Below the pieces are notes generated by a model, which saw nothing but the letters and a program-made list of their open reading frames with translations, was not told the DNA's origin and searched no databases. From NCBI GenBank assembly GCA_012520975.1, contig JAAYNF010000076.1, positions 1 to 40,330 of the forward strand: 40,330 bases of DNA, given 5' to 3'. A program made the position numbers and the translations under genes. Source of the stretch: Clostridiaceae bacterium (lineage in GTDB: Bacteria; Bacillota; Clostridia; Saccharofermentanales; UBA5734). Shown one piece after another: positions 30,936 to 38,330 of this stretch (positions are counted from its first letter, which is position 1; each line of letters starts with the position of its first letter).

Positions 30936-31790
30936 ATGAAAAATAAAAACAAACCGAAAAAAATGCGTATAACAGCCGGCATAACGGCGGTGCAGATCCC
31001 GTTGGCGATCTGGGCCCTGTTGCAGCTGTTCCCTATATACTGGCTGTTGGTTTTGTCTTTCAAGAGTAATCAGGAAATATTTAGCGGCAACTCCATTTCT
31101 CTCCCCACCGTGTGGCGTTTTGAAAACTATGATTTTGTCTTTCGCAACGGCAACATGGGAACCTACCTGTTTAATAGTTTCCTTGTAACACTGATAACAA
31201 TTTTGTTGGTTTCGACCTTTGCGATCATGGCATCCTTTGCCATTTCCCGGATGCGGTGGCGGCTGTCGTCAGCGGTTGAAAGCATGTTCATCCTAGGTAT
31301 TACGGTACCGTTGCATGCGGCGCTTTTGCCGACATTTCTCATGCTGGGCAAGATCGACCTGCTCAATACACGCTGGGCGCTGATTTTGCCTTACACAGCC
31401 TTTTCTCTGCCGGTGGCTATCCTTATCTGCAACGGCCTGATGCGCAGCATTCCCAGAGACATCGATGAGGCGGCCTTTTTGGACGGGTGCGGCATTTTCG
31501 GCGTGTTTTTCAGAGTGATTGTGCCGCTGATGAAACCCGCCATCTCCACGATTTCGATCTTTACCTTCCTGCACTCTTGGAATGAACTGTTGTTCGCGCA
31601 AATTTTAATTAATGACAAGGCTCTCAAAACATTAACAGCCGGCATCCAATCGCTGGTGGGCGAGCATTCTACCGCTTGGGGTCCTGTTTGCGCGGCATTG
31701 GCCGTTGCCTCCATCCCCACGATCATCGCCTATCTGTTCATGAGCAAGCAGGTTCAGCAGAGCATGATCGCAGGCTCAATCAAACAATAA
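30936..31790 (+). CDS. Sugar ABC-transporter permease, MalG/MsmG type
   Basis: A 284-residue inner-membrane permease with about six helices, the partner of the previous gene. The EAA motif is DIDEAAFLDGCGIFGVFFRVIVPLMKPA (about 186-213). The ATG at 30936 has GGGAG seven bases upstream; the GTG six bases earlier is too close to it. It lies 13 bases after the first permease stop. The following GH3 gene starts 14 bases after its stop, so import and hydrolysis are transcriptionally linked. Confidence 0.93.
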   Translation: MKNKNKPKKMRITAGITAVQIPLAIWALLQLFPIYWLLVLSFKSNQEIFSGNSISLPTVWRFENYDFVFRNGNMGTYLFNSFLVTLITILLVSTFAIMASFAISRMRWRLSSAVESMFILGITVPLHAALLPTFLMLGKIDLLNTRWALILPYTAFSLPVAILICNGLMRSIPRDIDEAAFLDGCGIFGVFFRVIVPLMKPAISTISIFTFLHSWNELLFAQILINDKALKTLTAGIQSLVGEHSTAWGPVCAALAVASIPTIIAYLFMSKQVQQSMIAGSIKQ

Positions 31791-31804
31791 AGCAGGTGAA
31801 AATA

Positions 31805-33967
31805 ATGGAGCCGATTTTAGATGTAGCGCATCTCAATACAATTTTTGCGATGAAAAAGGAAGAGCAACGCTCTTATTTGGATGCCGTTGCCCAGGAACTG
31901 CGGCAGCATCCGATTCGTCATCTGGATACGGAGTGGGGTTGTCTGACGGATTTCGATTTATCGGATGAATCTTCGCTGGATGCTGCGGTGGCACAGTTGC
32001 TGGACAGCATGGACCTGACTCAGAAAATCAATCAGATGAGCGCGGACATTCCACCGAAACTGTATAAGGTTTTGTTTCCCCGATATAACTGTAAACCCTA
32101 TTATGCCGGCGAAGATCTTGCGTTGAATATTCCGGCTATCAAGTTTTCCGATGGCCCGACCGGGATTGTGGCGGGCTACCATTCCACGGCGTTCCCCGTG
32201 CCCATGGCACGAGCCGCTTCCTTTGATCCCGAACTGGAGCGTCGAATCGGCGATGCCATCGGCAAGGAGGGCCGGGCATCCGGAGCGAACTTTTTCGGCG
32301 GGGTCTGCATTAATCTTTTGCGTCATCCCGCTTGGGGACGAGCGCAGGAAACCTACGGCGAAGACCCGTACCTTTTGGGAAAAATGGGCGAGGCTCTTGT
32401 CCAAGGCGTACAACGCCACATGATGGCCTGTGTTAAGCATTTTGCCGCCAACAGCATGGAAAATGCCCGGTTCCGGGTTAATGTGATTCTTTCGGAACGG
32501 GTGCTGAGAGAGGTCTATCTGCCTCATTTTCTGACCTGCGTCAAGGCGGGGGCCGCAGCGGTCATGAGCGCCTATAATCGGGTCAACGGCCAATGGTGCG
32601 GACACAGCGCCGCTCTCTTGCGAAAAATATTAAAAGAAGAATGGGGATTTCAGGGCCCTGTGATATCTGATTTTATCTGGGGCGTTCGAGATACGGTGGA
32701 GGCTGCTCTCGGAGGCTTGGATATCGAGATGCCGGTGACGCAACATTATGGTCGTCTGCTGGAGCAGGCGGTGACCGAGGGCCGTGTGGATGAAGAGGTG
32801 ATCGATGAAGCCGTAAGTCGGATTCTTCGCGTGAAACTTCGTTTTTCCCGTGTGGGAGAGGGATCCTATCCGGAGCATTTGATGGCCTGCCCCGAACACT
32901 GTGCGCTGGCCAAGGAGGCGGCGATAAAATCAACCGTTTTGCTCAAAAATGACGGTATGTTGCCCCTGAAAAAAGACATTAAAAAGATTACCATCGTGGG
33001 AAAGCTGGCCAAGCAGCCCAATATTGGTGATATGAAAGGCAGCAGCGCGGTCTTTCCTCCTTATGCGGTCACTCCTTGGGAGGGTTTGAGGGAGCGCCTG
33101 CCGGATGTGGAATTCCGCTATGCCGATGGAGAAATTCTTGATGAGATCAGTGAAAAATGCAAGGATGCCGATGCGGTTCTGATCTTTGTCGGCCTGACCT
33201 GCCGGGAAGAAGGCGAGTATATCTTAAAAGAGGGAGCGGTGGGCGGCGACCGGACGAGCTTGGCGCTCTCGGAACACGACCAAGATATTATTTATGCTGC
33301 AACACGCGCAAATTCCAACTGCTCGGTGTTTGTTCAGGGAGGAGGAGCCGTGCTAACCCATCCTTGGGAGCAAAGCGTAAAAGCTCTTATGTTGCTTTGG
33401 TATCCCGGAATGGAGGGCGGAAACGCGTTGGCCGCCTTGCTGACAGGCGATGCCTGCCCCGGTGGCAAGCTGCCCTTTACGATTCCTCGGACGCCGCAAC
33501 AACTGCCATATTTTGACAGAGATGCGACCGAAATCACATATGGCTTTTATCATGGGTATTTTTTGGCCGATCGGGACGGCGCCGCGGTGTCCTATCCCTT
33601 CGGTTTCGGTCTTTCTTACGCCAGAATTGACGTGAAAAATATTCGCGTGGAACGATCGGATTCGGGGGTGGATTTTCTGGCGGATGTATCCAATAAGAGC
33701 GAATTTCCGGCATCCGAGGTGATTCAGCTTTACACCGGATATGAAAATTCCGCCGTGGAGCGACACGTCAAGGATCTGCGTGACTTCCGGCGCGTATACT
33801 TGGAGCCGGGAGAGACCAAGACCGTCCGCCTGCATCTTGAGGCAGGAGATGTGGATTACTATGACCAAAGCAACGGCCGATGGGTGCACGAAAATATCGG
33901 TTATATTGCATATGTGGGAACCTCTTCCGCACAACAAGACCTGACCGCCGTATCGTTTCGCCTGTAA
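31805..33967 (+). CDS. Glycoside hydrolase family 3 enzyme, second and divergent type
   Basis: A 720-residue cytoplasmic GH3 beta-glycosidase. After an unusual N-terminal helical extension (about 1-60) comes the barrel with 'FSDGPTGI', HPAWGRAQETYGEDPYLLG, KHFAANSMENARFRVN and the nucleophile Asp in GPVISDFIWG (about 290). The second domain starts near STVLLKNDGMLPL, and a fibronectin-III-like domain follows SYPFGFGLSYARI. It is a different subtype from the GH3 at 2175: the nucleophile context is SDFIWG rather than SDANS. There is no signal peptide, consistent with hydrolysing sugar imported by the ABC system just upstream. GCAGGTGAAAATA precedes the ATG; the longer in-frame reading overlaps the permease gene. 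Confidence 0.92.
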   Translation: MEPILDVAHLNTIFAMKKEEQRSYLDAVAQELRQHPIRHLDTEWGCLTDFDLSDESSLDAAVAQLLDSMDLTQKINQMSADIPPKLYKVLFPRYNCKPYYAGEDLALNIPAIKFSDGPTGIVAGYHSTAFPVPMARAASFDPELERRIGDAIGKEGRASGANFFGGVCINLLRHPAWGRAQETYGEDPYLLGKMGEALVQGVQRHMMACVKHFAANSMENARFRVNVILSERVLREVYLPHFLTCVKAGAAAVMSAYNRVNGQWCGHSAALLRKILKEEWGFQGPVISDFIWGVRDTVEAALGGLDIEMPVTQHYGRLLEQAVTEGRVDEEVIDEAVSRILRVKLRFSRVGEGSYPEHLMACPEHCALAKEAAIKSTVLLKNDGMLPLKKDIKKITIVGKLAKQPNIGDMKGSSAVFPPYAVTPWEGLRERLPDVEFRYADGEILDEISEKCKDADAVLIFVGLTCREEGEYILKEGAVGGDRTSLALSEHDQDIIYAATRANSNCSVFVQGGGAVLTHPWEQSVKALMLLWYPGMEGGNALAALLTGDACPGGKLPFTIPRTPQQLPYFDRDATEITYGFYHGYFLADRDGAAVSYPFGFGLSYARIDVKNIRVERSDSGVDFLADVSNKSEFPASEVIQLYTGYENSAVERHVKDLRDFRRVYLEPGETKTVRLHLEAGDVDYYDQSNGRWVHENIGYIAYVGTSSAQQDLTAVSFRL

Positions 33968-33981
33968 AGGAGTAGAAGTGC

Positions 33982-35058
33982 ATGCTTTATTGTGATGATT
34001 GGGAGCGTCGACGGGAACGTCATATGGCCCTGTGGGAAAACGAAGTGATCGATCGGGCCTGCATTTCGGTCAAGGCACCCATAGGCAACTGGCAACCGGA
34101 ATCGCTGCCCCAAGACCCGAAAGAGCTCGAGAAATACTGGACCGACGGCGAGTGGATTCTGCAGCGTTTTCTGGACGAATGCGAGCACACTTACTTTGCC
34201 GGGGATTCCTACCCGTCCTTGCGATTCAATCTGGGAGCTGCCGGGCACGCCGGCTTTTTCAAAGGCGTGGGGCATGAATTCCGGGACACGGTATGGTTTT
34301 TCCCAAACGAAGCGCTGCTTCAGGACGAGCGTCTGCCGGAGTTTGACGAGGAAGCCTTTCTGTACAAAAAAACACTGGAACTGGCAGACTACCTGAGCAG
34401 TGAGGCGAAAGGCGATTTTGTTGTTTCCATGCCGGACATCAGCGGAAATATCGACGCCTTGGCCCATATCATCAGTTCCACGCGGGTTCTGGAACTGTTT
34501 TATGAAGACCCCGAATACATTGAACGCGCGCTGGATGTCATTCAGCAGGTTTATATCGAGACCTGCCGGGATTGTTTTGACATCTTTGAAAAAAACCGGC
34601 AAAAGGGCAACTCCATCGGCTGGATGTATACTTATTGCGAAGGTAAACACATGCAGATGCAGAGTGACCTGTCGGTGATGGTTTCGCCTCAAATGTTTGA
34701 CGATTTTCTTAAAAAAGAGCTGGAGGAGCAGGCGGCGTTTTTGGAATATGGCGTATACCATCTGGACGGCCAAGAGCAGCGGCGTCACTTGGATTCGTTG
34801 CTTTCCATTGACGGCATTCGCATGATTCAATGGACCAGCGTCGCCGGCCAGCCCAAGCCGATTGCATATCTGGACTCGCTGAAGAAAATCCAATCGGCGG
34901 GCAAAGGTCTTCTTCTCATGCCTTCCCCCGAAGAGGTGCCGGAACTGATTCGCAACCTATCCGCAAAGGGTTTGTATCTGGTGGTCAAAGCTTCTACGCC
35001 CGAAGAAGCCGATGCGGTGGTTCAATGTGTCGAAAAAGAGTCGCGCCTAATTCGATAA
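33982..35058 (+). CDS. Uroporphyrinogen decarboxylase/methyltransferase-fold protein in a sugar operon
   Basis: A 358-residue protein resembling the URO-D/MetE-like TIM-barrel group found in carbohydrate clusters. Recognisable parts are the start ERRRERHMALWENEVIDRACISVKAP, 'FVVSMPDISGNIDALAHI', YCEGKHMQMQSDLSVMVSPQMFDDF, YHLDGQEQRRHLDSLLSI and IQWTSVAGQPKP. HemE's substrate motif is missing, so heme synthesis is unlikely. It follows the GH3 gene after 14 bases with AAGGAGTAGAAG and is the last operon member. It differs strongly from the URO-D-fold protein at 16861, so they are separate subfamilies. It may act on the aglycone or a methylated sugar released by the glycosidase, which is inference. 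Its 3' end overlaps the convergent ECF gene by 37 bases. Confidence 0.72.
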   Translation: MLYCDDWERRRERHMALWENEVIDRACISVKAPIGNWQPESLPQDPKELEKYWTDGEWILQRFLDECEHTYFAGDSYPSLRFNLGAAGHAGFFKGVGHEFRDTVWFFPNEALLQDERLPEFDEEAFLYKKTLELADYLSSEAKGDFVVSMPDISGNIDALAHIISSTRVLELFYEDPEYIERALDVIQQVYIETCRDCFDIFEKNRQKGNSIGWMYTYCEGKHMQMQSDLSVMVSPQMFDDFLKKELEEQAAFLEYGVYHLDGQEQRRHLDSLLSIDGIRMIQWTSVAGQPKPIAYLDSLKKIQSAGKGLLLMPSPEEVPELIRNLSAKGLYLVVKASTPEEADAVVQCVEKESRLIR

Positions 35059-35633
35059 AGGGCTTTGGTAACGGCGGTACCGGCGACCAGACTGATGGCT
35101 GCCTCCAAGAGGGCGTTGATCCCGGCAATGATGGCGAAGATGGCCGGCCAAGTCGGGCCCCATCCGCGAATATATTCGGTATTGCCGAACAAAAGAAAAA
35201 GCCCGCCGATAAAGAGCACGGTGTTCAGAACGGCGCCGCTGAGGGATGCCACCGCGAAAGAGATGAAATTGGTTTTGTCAATCCGGTGCAGGGTCCGAAA
35301 GATCAGGCCGACCAGCCAGCCCATCAGAACCCGGGGAACGATGGTCAGGATGAAGGTGTAAATGGGATTGAGTTCCAGAAGGACGGCGCCGAAAGCACTA
35401 AACCCAAAACATTGAATGAAACTGGTAATGCCGAAAATGGTTCCCAGAAGGGCTCCGGTTCCCGGTCCCATCAGAATGGCTCCAACGGCGACGGGGATCA
35501 TGATCAAGGTGATCTCAAGACCGGCGGTTTTGATGTAGCCAATGGGTGTGAAGGCCATGAGAATGATGATGGCTGTCAGTATGGCCGTCTGTACCATCCA
35601 CAGCGTGCGGGCTCTGCGTTTGTTTGTTTCCAT
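35022..35633 (-). CDS. ECF-transporter S component, probably pantothenate (PanT-like)
   Basis: A 203-residue membrane protein with about six hydrophobic helices, the size and layout of ECF substrate-binding S components. The first helix follows TLWMVQTAILTAIIILMAFTPIGY; the loop 'ILMGPGTGALLGTIFGITSF' matches the family. S components bind a vitamin and use a shared EcfAA'T module encoded elsewhere. Start 35633 (METNKRR) follows AAAGGAG. It is 43 bases downstream of a CoaX-like pantothenate kinase gene on the same strand, which suggests pantothenate as substrate; that depends on context alone. Confidence 0.82.
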   Translation of the reverse strand: METNKRRARTLWMVQTAILTAIIILMAFTPIGYIKTAGLEITLIMIPVAVGAILMGPGTGALLGTIFGITSFIQCFGFSAFGAVLLELNPIYTFILTIVPRVLMGWLVGLIFRTLHRIDKTNFISFAVASLSGAVLNTVLFIGGLFLLFGNTEYIRGWGPTWPAIFAIIAGINALLEAAISLVAGTAVTKALYRIRRDSFSTH

Positions 35634-35676
35634 ATTTGACTCCTTTGCTGTCGCCTCGCCCAGCGAGTGCAACGCG

Positions 35677-36462
35677 TTATATTCTGCGCCGGCTGTTCAG
35701 TTGATGGATCAGCTTCAAACCGTGCAGAGGCAGATGGGGTTCATGACGAATGGCGCGGCTACCGGCGCAATACGGAATAACCTTTGGCGCCAAACGGCCG
35801 GTTGCGATGATCGTCAGGGTTTCAGTGTTCCATAAATTGGCGATCCGGTCAAGCAGACCATCGACCATGGCGGCAAAACCGTAGATAAAGCCACTGGTCA
35901 TGGACTCGACGGTGTTTTTGCCAAAGAGCGCGCCCGGTTGATCGAGGGCGACAAACGGGAGCTCGGCGGCCTGCGTGGACAGTGCTTCCAGGGATGTTTC
36001 AAGGCCGGGCGCGATCAACACACCGCACAATTCGCCGGCCTGGTTGATTCCGGTCAGGGTTGTGGCAACACCAAAATCAAGGATCACCAACGCGCCTTTT
36101 TCCAAGGCCGCGGCGCCCACCGCATTGGCGACAATGTCGGCACCGACTTGAGAGGGAATGTCGGTCTTGATGTTCAGGCCGGTTTTCACACCGGGACCGA
36201 CCATCAGGGGCTGAACCGCCGCGATCTGCCGGATCGCCTGACCAAGAATATCGTTAAGCGGCCGGACGACCGAAGCGAGAACCGCCCCGGTTATGGCTGC
36301 GGGATTTTGATGATTCATGCGAAAAACATTGTCAAACAGGATGGCATATTCATCGGCGCTACGGCTGCGGCTGGTGGACAGCCAAGACGAAAAAAGCAGT
36401 TGATCCCGATTATAGACACCCAGATTGATATCCGCATTTCCGACGGTGCAGACCAACAGCAT
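35677..36462 (-). CDS. CoaX-like type III pantothenate kinase with altered catalytic motif
   Basis: A 261-residue ASKHA-fold protein of the type III pantothenate kinase family. It keeps STSRSRSADEYAI, GPGVKTGLNIKTD and VILDFGVATTLT. However the first phosphate-binding motif, normally DVGNTN/DIGNTN, reads CTVGNADIN, so the catalytic Asp at position 6 is Thr; the GADR motif reads GADI. These changes suggest reduced or lost kinase activity, or a regulatory role. It is cotranscribed with the ECF S component and starts two bases after the glycosyltransferase stop. A normal CoaA or CoaX may exist elsewhere. Confidence 0.8.
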   Translation of the reverse strand: MLLVCTVGNADINLGVYNRDQLLFSSWLSTSRSRSADEYAILFDNVFRMNHQNPAAITGAVLASVVRPLNDILGQAIRQIAAVQPLMVGPGVKTGLNIKTDIPSQVGADIVANAVGAAALEKGALVILDFGVATTLTGINQAGELCGVLIAPGLETSLEALSTQAAELPFVALDQPGALFGKNTVESMTSGFIYGFAAMVDGLLDRIANLWNTETLTIIATGRLAPKVIPYCAGSRAIRHEPHLPLHGLKLIHQLNSRRRI

Positions 36463-36464
36463 TT

Positions 36465-37436
36465 TCAGTCACCCCCTGTGGTTTTGCGGCCTTTGCGGGC
36501 AAAATGGCCGACCCGCTGACTGATGACATAAAGCGGGCGCCCCTTGACCTCTTCAAAAATCCGACCGATATATTCACCGATGATTCCCAACATAATCATG
36601 GTAACGCCAAAGAAGAAAAGAATAACACACATCAGCGAGGCATAGCCCGGCTCCATGATGACAAGATCAAAAAGGCGGGCCACGAAAACAAAAATCAGGA
36701 ACAAGAAACTGAAAATCGAAAGAATAATACCCAGTCCGATGCCGAGTTTCAGAGGTTTGTACGAAAAGGAAGTGATGCCGTCGATCCCCAGCTTGACCAT
36801 TTTTCGCAAGGGATACTTTGTTTTCCCGGCCAACCGGGGAGCCCGGACGAATTGGACATCGGTTTGGGAAAATCCCAGCCAGCTGATCAATCCTCTGACG
36901 TACCGGTTGTGTTCAGGCATATCCAGCAGGGCATCCCGAACCCGGACATCGATCAGGCGAAAATCACCGACATCGACCGGTATGGGCACATCGGTCAATC
37001 GATTGAGCATCCGGTAATAGGCGGTTGCGGTTTTTTGCTTAAACCAGGTTTCGCCCTCCCGCGCCCGGCGCCGTCCATAAACGACATCAAACCCTTGCCG
37101 CCATTTCTCGATCATCGGACCGATCAGCTCCGGCGGATCCTGCAGGTCGGCGTCAATGATGATGATGGCCTGTCCCGCCGCATGGTCCATACCGGCTGTG
37201 ATGGCCGGCTGGTGTCCGAAATTACGTGAGAATTCCAGCAATTTGATCCGGGAATCGGCTTTGCAAAAGGTCCGGATAATCGATCCGGAGCGATCCCGGC
37301 TGCCGTCATTGATGTAGATGATTTCAAAGGCCTCACCCAGAGATGTCATCACATCAAGCAGCCGCTGATTGGTGATGGGCAGGACCTCTTCTTCATTAAA
37401 AACCGGTACGACAAGCGAAAAACGAATGGTCTCCAT
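36465..37436 (-). CDS. Family 2 glycosyltransferase (GtrB/DPM1-like, undecaprenyl-phosphate sugar transferase)
   Basis: A 323-residue enzyme. The GT2 domain (about 1-225) has LVVPVFNEEEVLP, IIYINDGSRDRSG, the metal-binding IIIIDADLQDPPEL and DVVYGRRRAREGE, the last typical of polyprenyl-phosphate glucosyl/mannosyl transferases. Two C-terminal transmembrane helices (about 233-258 and 265-290) anchor it. It likely transfers a nucleotide sugar to undecaprenyl phosphate for cell-envelope glycosylation. GGGAGGAG precedes the ATG, and a TATAAT lies at 37462-37467 without a good -35. The coaX-like gene begins two bases after its stop, with no obvious functional link. Confidence 0.93.
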   Translation of the reverse strand: METIRFSLVVPVFNEEEVLPITNQRLLDVMTSLGEAFEIIYINDGSRDRSGSIIRTFCKADSRIKLLEFSRNFGHQPAITAGMDHAAGQAIIIIDADLQDPPELIGPMIEKWRQGFDVVYGRRRAREGETWFKQKTATAYYRMLNRLTDVPIPVDVGDFRLIDVRVRDALLDMPEHNRYVRGLISWLGFSQTDVQFVRAPRLAGKTKYPLRKMVKLGIDGITSFSYKPLKLGIGLGIILSIFSFLFLIFVFVARLFDLVIMEPGYASLMCVILFFFGVTMIMLGIIGEYIGRIFEEVKGRPLYVISQRVGHFARKGRKTTGGD

Positions 37437-37527
37437 GGGACTCCTCCCGTATAACGGTTTTATTATAACAGAACAAATAATTAAATACAGTCGGCAGAAA
37501 AGGTACCGTAACCGGGGTAAGTTGCGT

Positions 37528-37533
37528 TATAAT
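37528..37533 (+). promoter_or_regulatory. -10 element of the hpf promoter
   Basis: TATAAT lies about 70 bases before the hpf start; the matching -35 region is weak, so it may need an activator or another sigma factor. Confidence 0.35.
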
Positions 37534-37605
37534 TAAAACAGAGGAGAACACACGGGTGTTTTGAACCTTGAGAAGAGTACATTGATTCAGAAGGGAGCGG
37601 TCGTC

Positions 37606-38139
37606 ATGAAAATCAACATCAGCGGCAAAGGCATGAAAGTAGGAGATCGGCTGCAGCAACGGATTGAGGAGAAGCTAGGGAAATTCAATCGCTTCTTTGG
37701 CGACGATGTGATAGCCAACGTCAAGGTCAGACCGGAGAAAAACCAAAAATGCATCGAAGTGACCCTCAAGATCCAAAAACATTATTATCGGTCAGAAACG
37801 GTAGCCGACGATGTTTTTACCGCGCTGGACCAGGCCGTGGATGTATTGGAAGGCCAAATTCGCAAGCACAAGACCCGGATCGAAAAACGCATCCATGATT
37901 ATGCTTATATCAAAGAGTATCTTAAAACACAGCCTCAAGGTGTCCTGGACGAAGATGAACCGCGGATTATCCGACGCAAATCTTTTGACATTACACCGAT
38001 GGATCCGGAGGAAGCCGTTCTGCAGATGGAAATGCTGGGACACAGTTTTCTTCTATATTTGGATATGGAAACCGACAAGGTTTGTGTGGTCTATAAACGC
38101 AAAGATGGCAATTACGGTTTGATCGAACCCATATACTGA
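37606..38139 (+). CDS. hpf: Ribosome hibernation-promoting factor, long form
   Basis: A 177-residue S30AE protein that binds the 30S subunit and pairs ribosomes into 100S dimers in stationary phase. The N-terminal domain (about 1-100, MKINISGKGMKVGDRLQQRIEEKLGKFNRFF...) and the C-terminal dimerisation domain (about 120-177, SFDITPMDPEEAVLQMEMLGHSFLLYLDMETD...YGLIEP) are both present, so this is the long form of Gram-positive bacteria. Start 37606 follows AAGGGAGCGG; the longer in-frame reading has no better site. A good terminator follows. Confidence 0.95.
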   Translation: MKINISGKGMKVGDRLQQRIEEKLGKFNRFFGDDVIANVKVRPEKNQKCIEVTLKIQKHYYRSETVADDVFTALDQAVDVLEGQIRKHKTRIEKRIHDYAYIKEYLKTQPQGVLDEDEPRIIRRKSFDITPMDPEEAVLQMEMLGHSFLLYLDMETDKVCVVYKRKDGNYGLIEPIY

Positions 38140-38163
38140 TTTAAATTTTGATATGACAAACCA

Positions 38164-38206
38164 AGGGCCGGCCCTCAACATTCGTTTTGAGGCGGCCCTG
38201 TTTTTT
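38164..38206 (+). terminator. Intrinsic terminator after hpf
   Basis: AGGGCCG(GC)CCTCAA pairs with TTGAGGCGGCCCT over 13 bp with a two-base bulge, followed by GTTTTTT. It lies 25 bases past the hpf stop and separates it from the helicase gene. Confidence 0.85.
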
Positions 38207-38330
38207 CCGGCGAGGCGACCTAAAACCAAGAACAATCGTTCGATGTGTGTTATAATGTGCCAAGCATGGCCGCCTCATTTTGCGGTATGCTGTATTTATT
38301 TTTTACAAACCTGCCCAGGAGGACTCAAGG

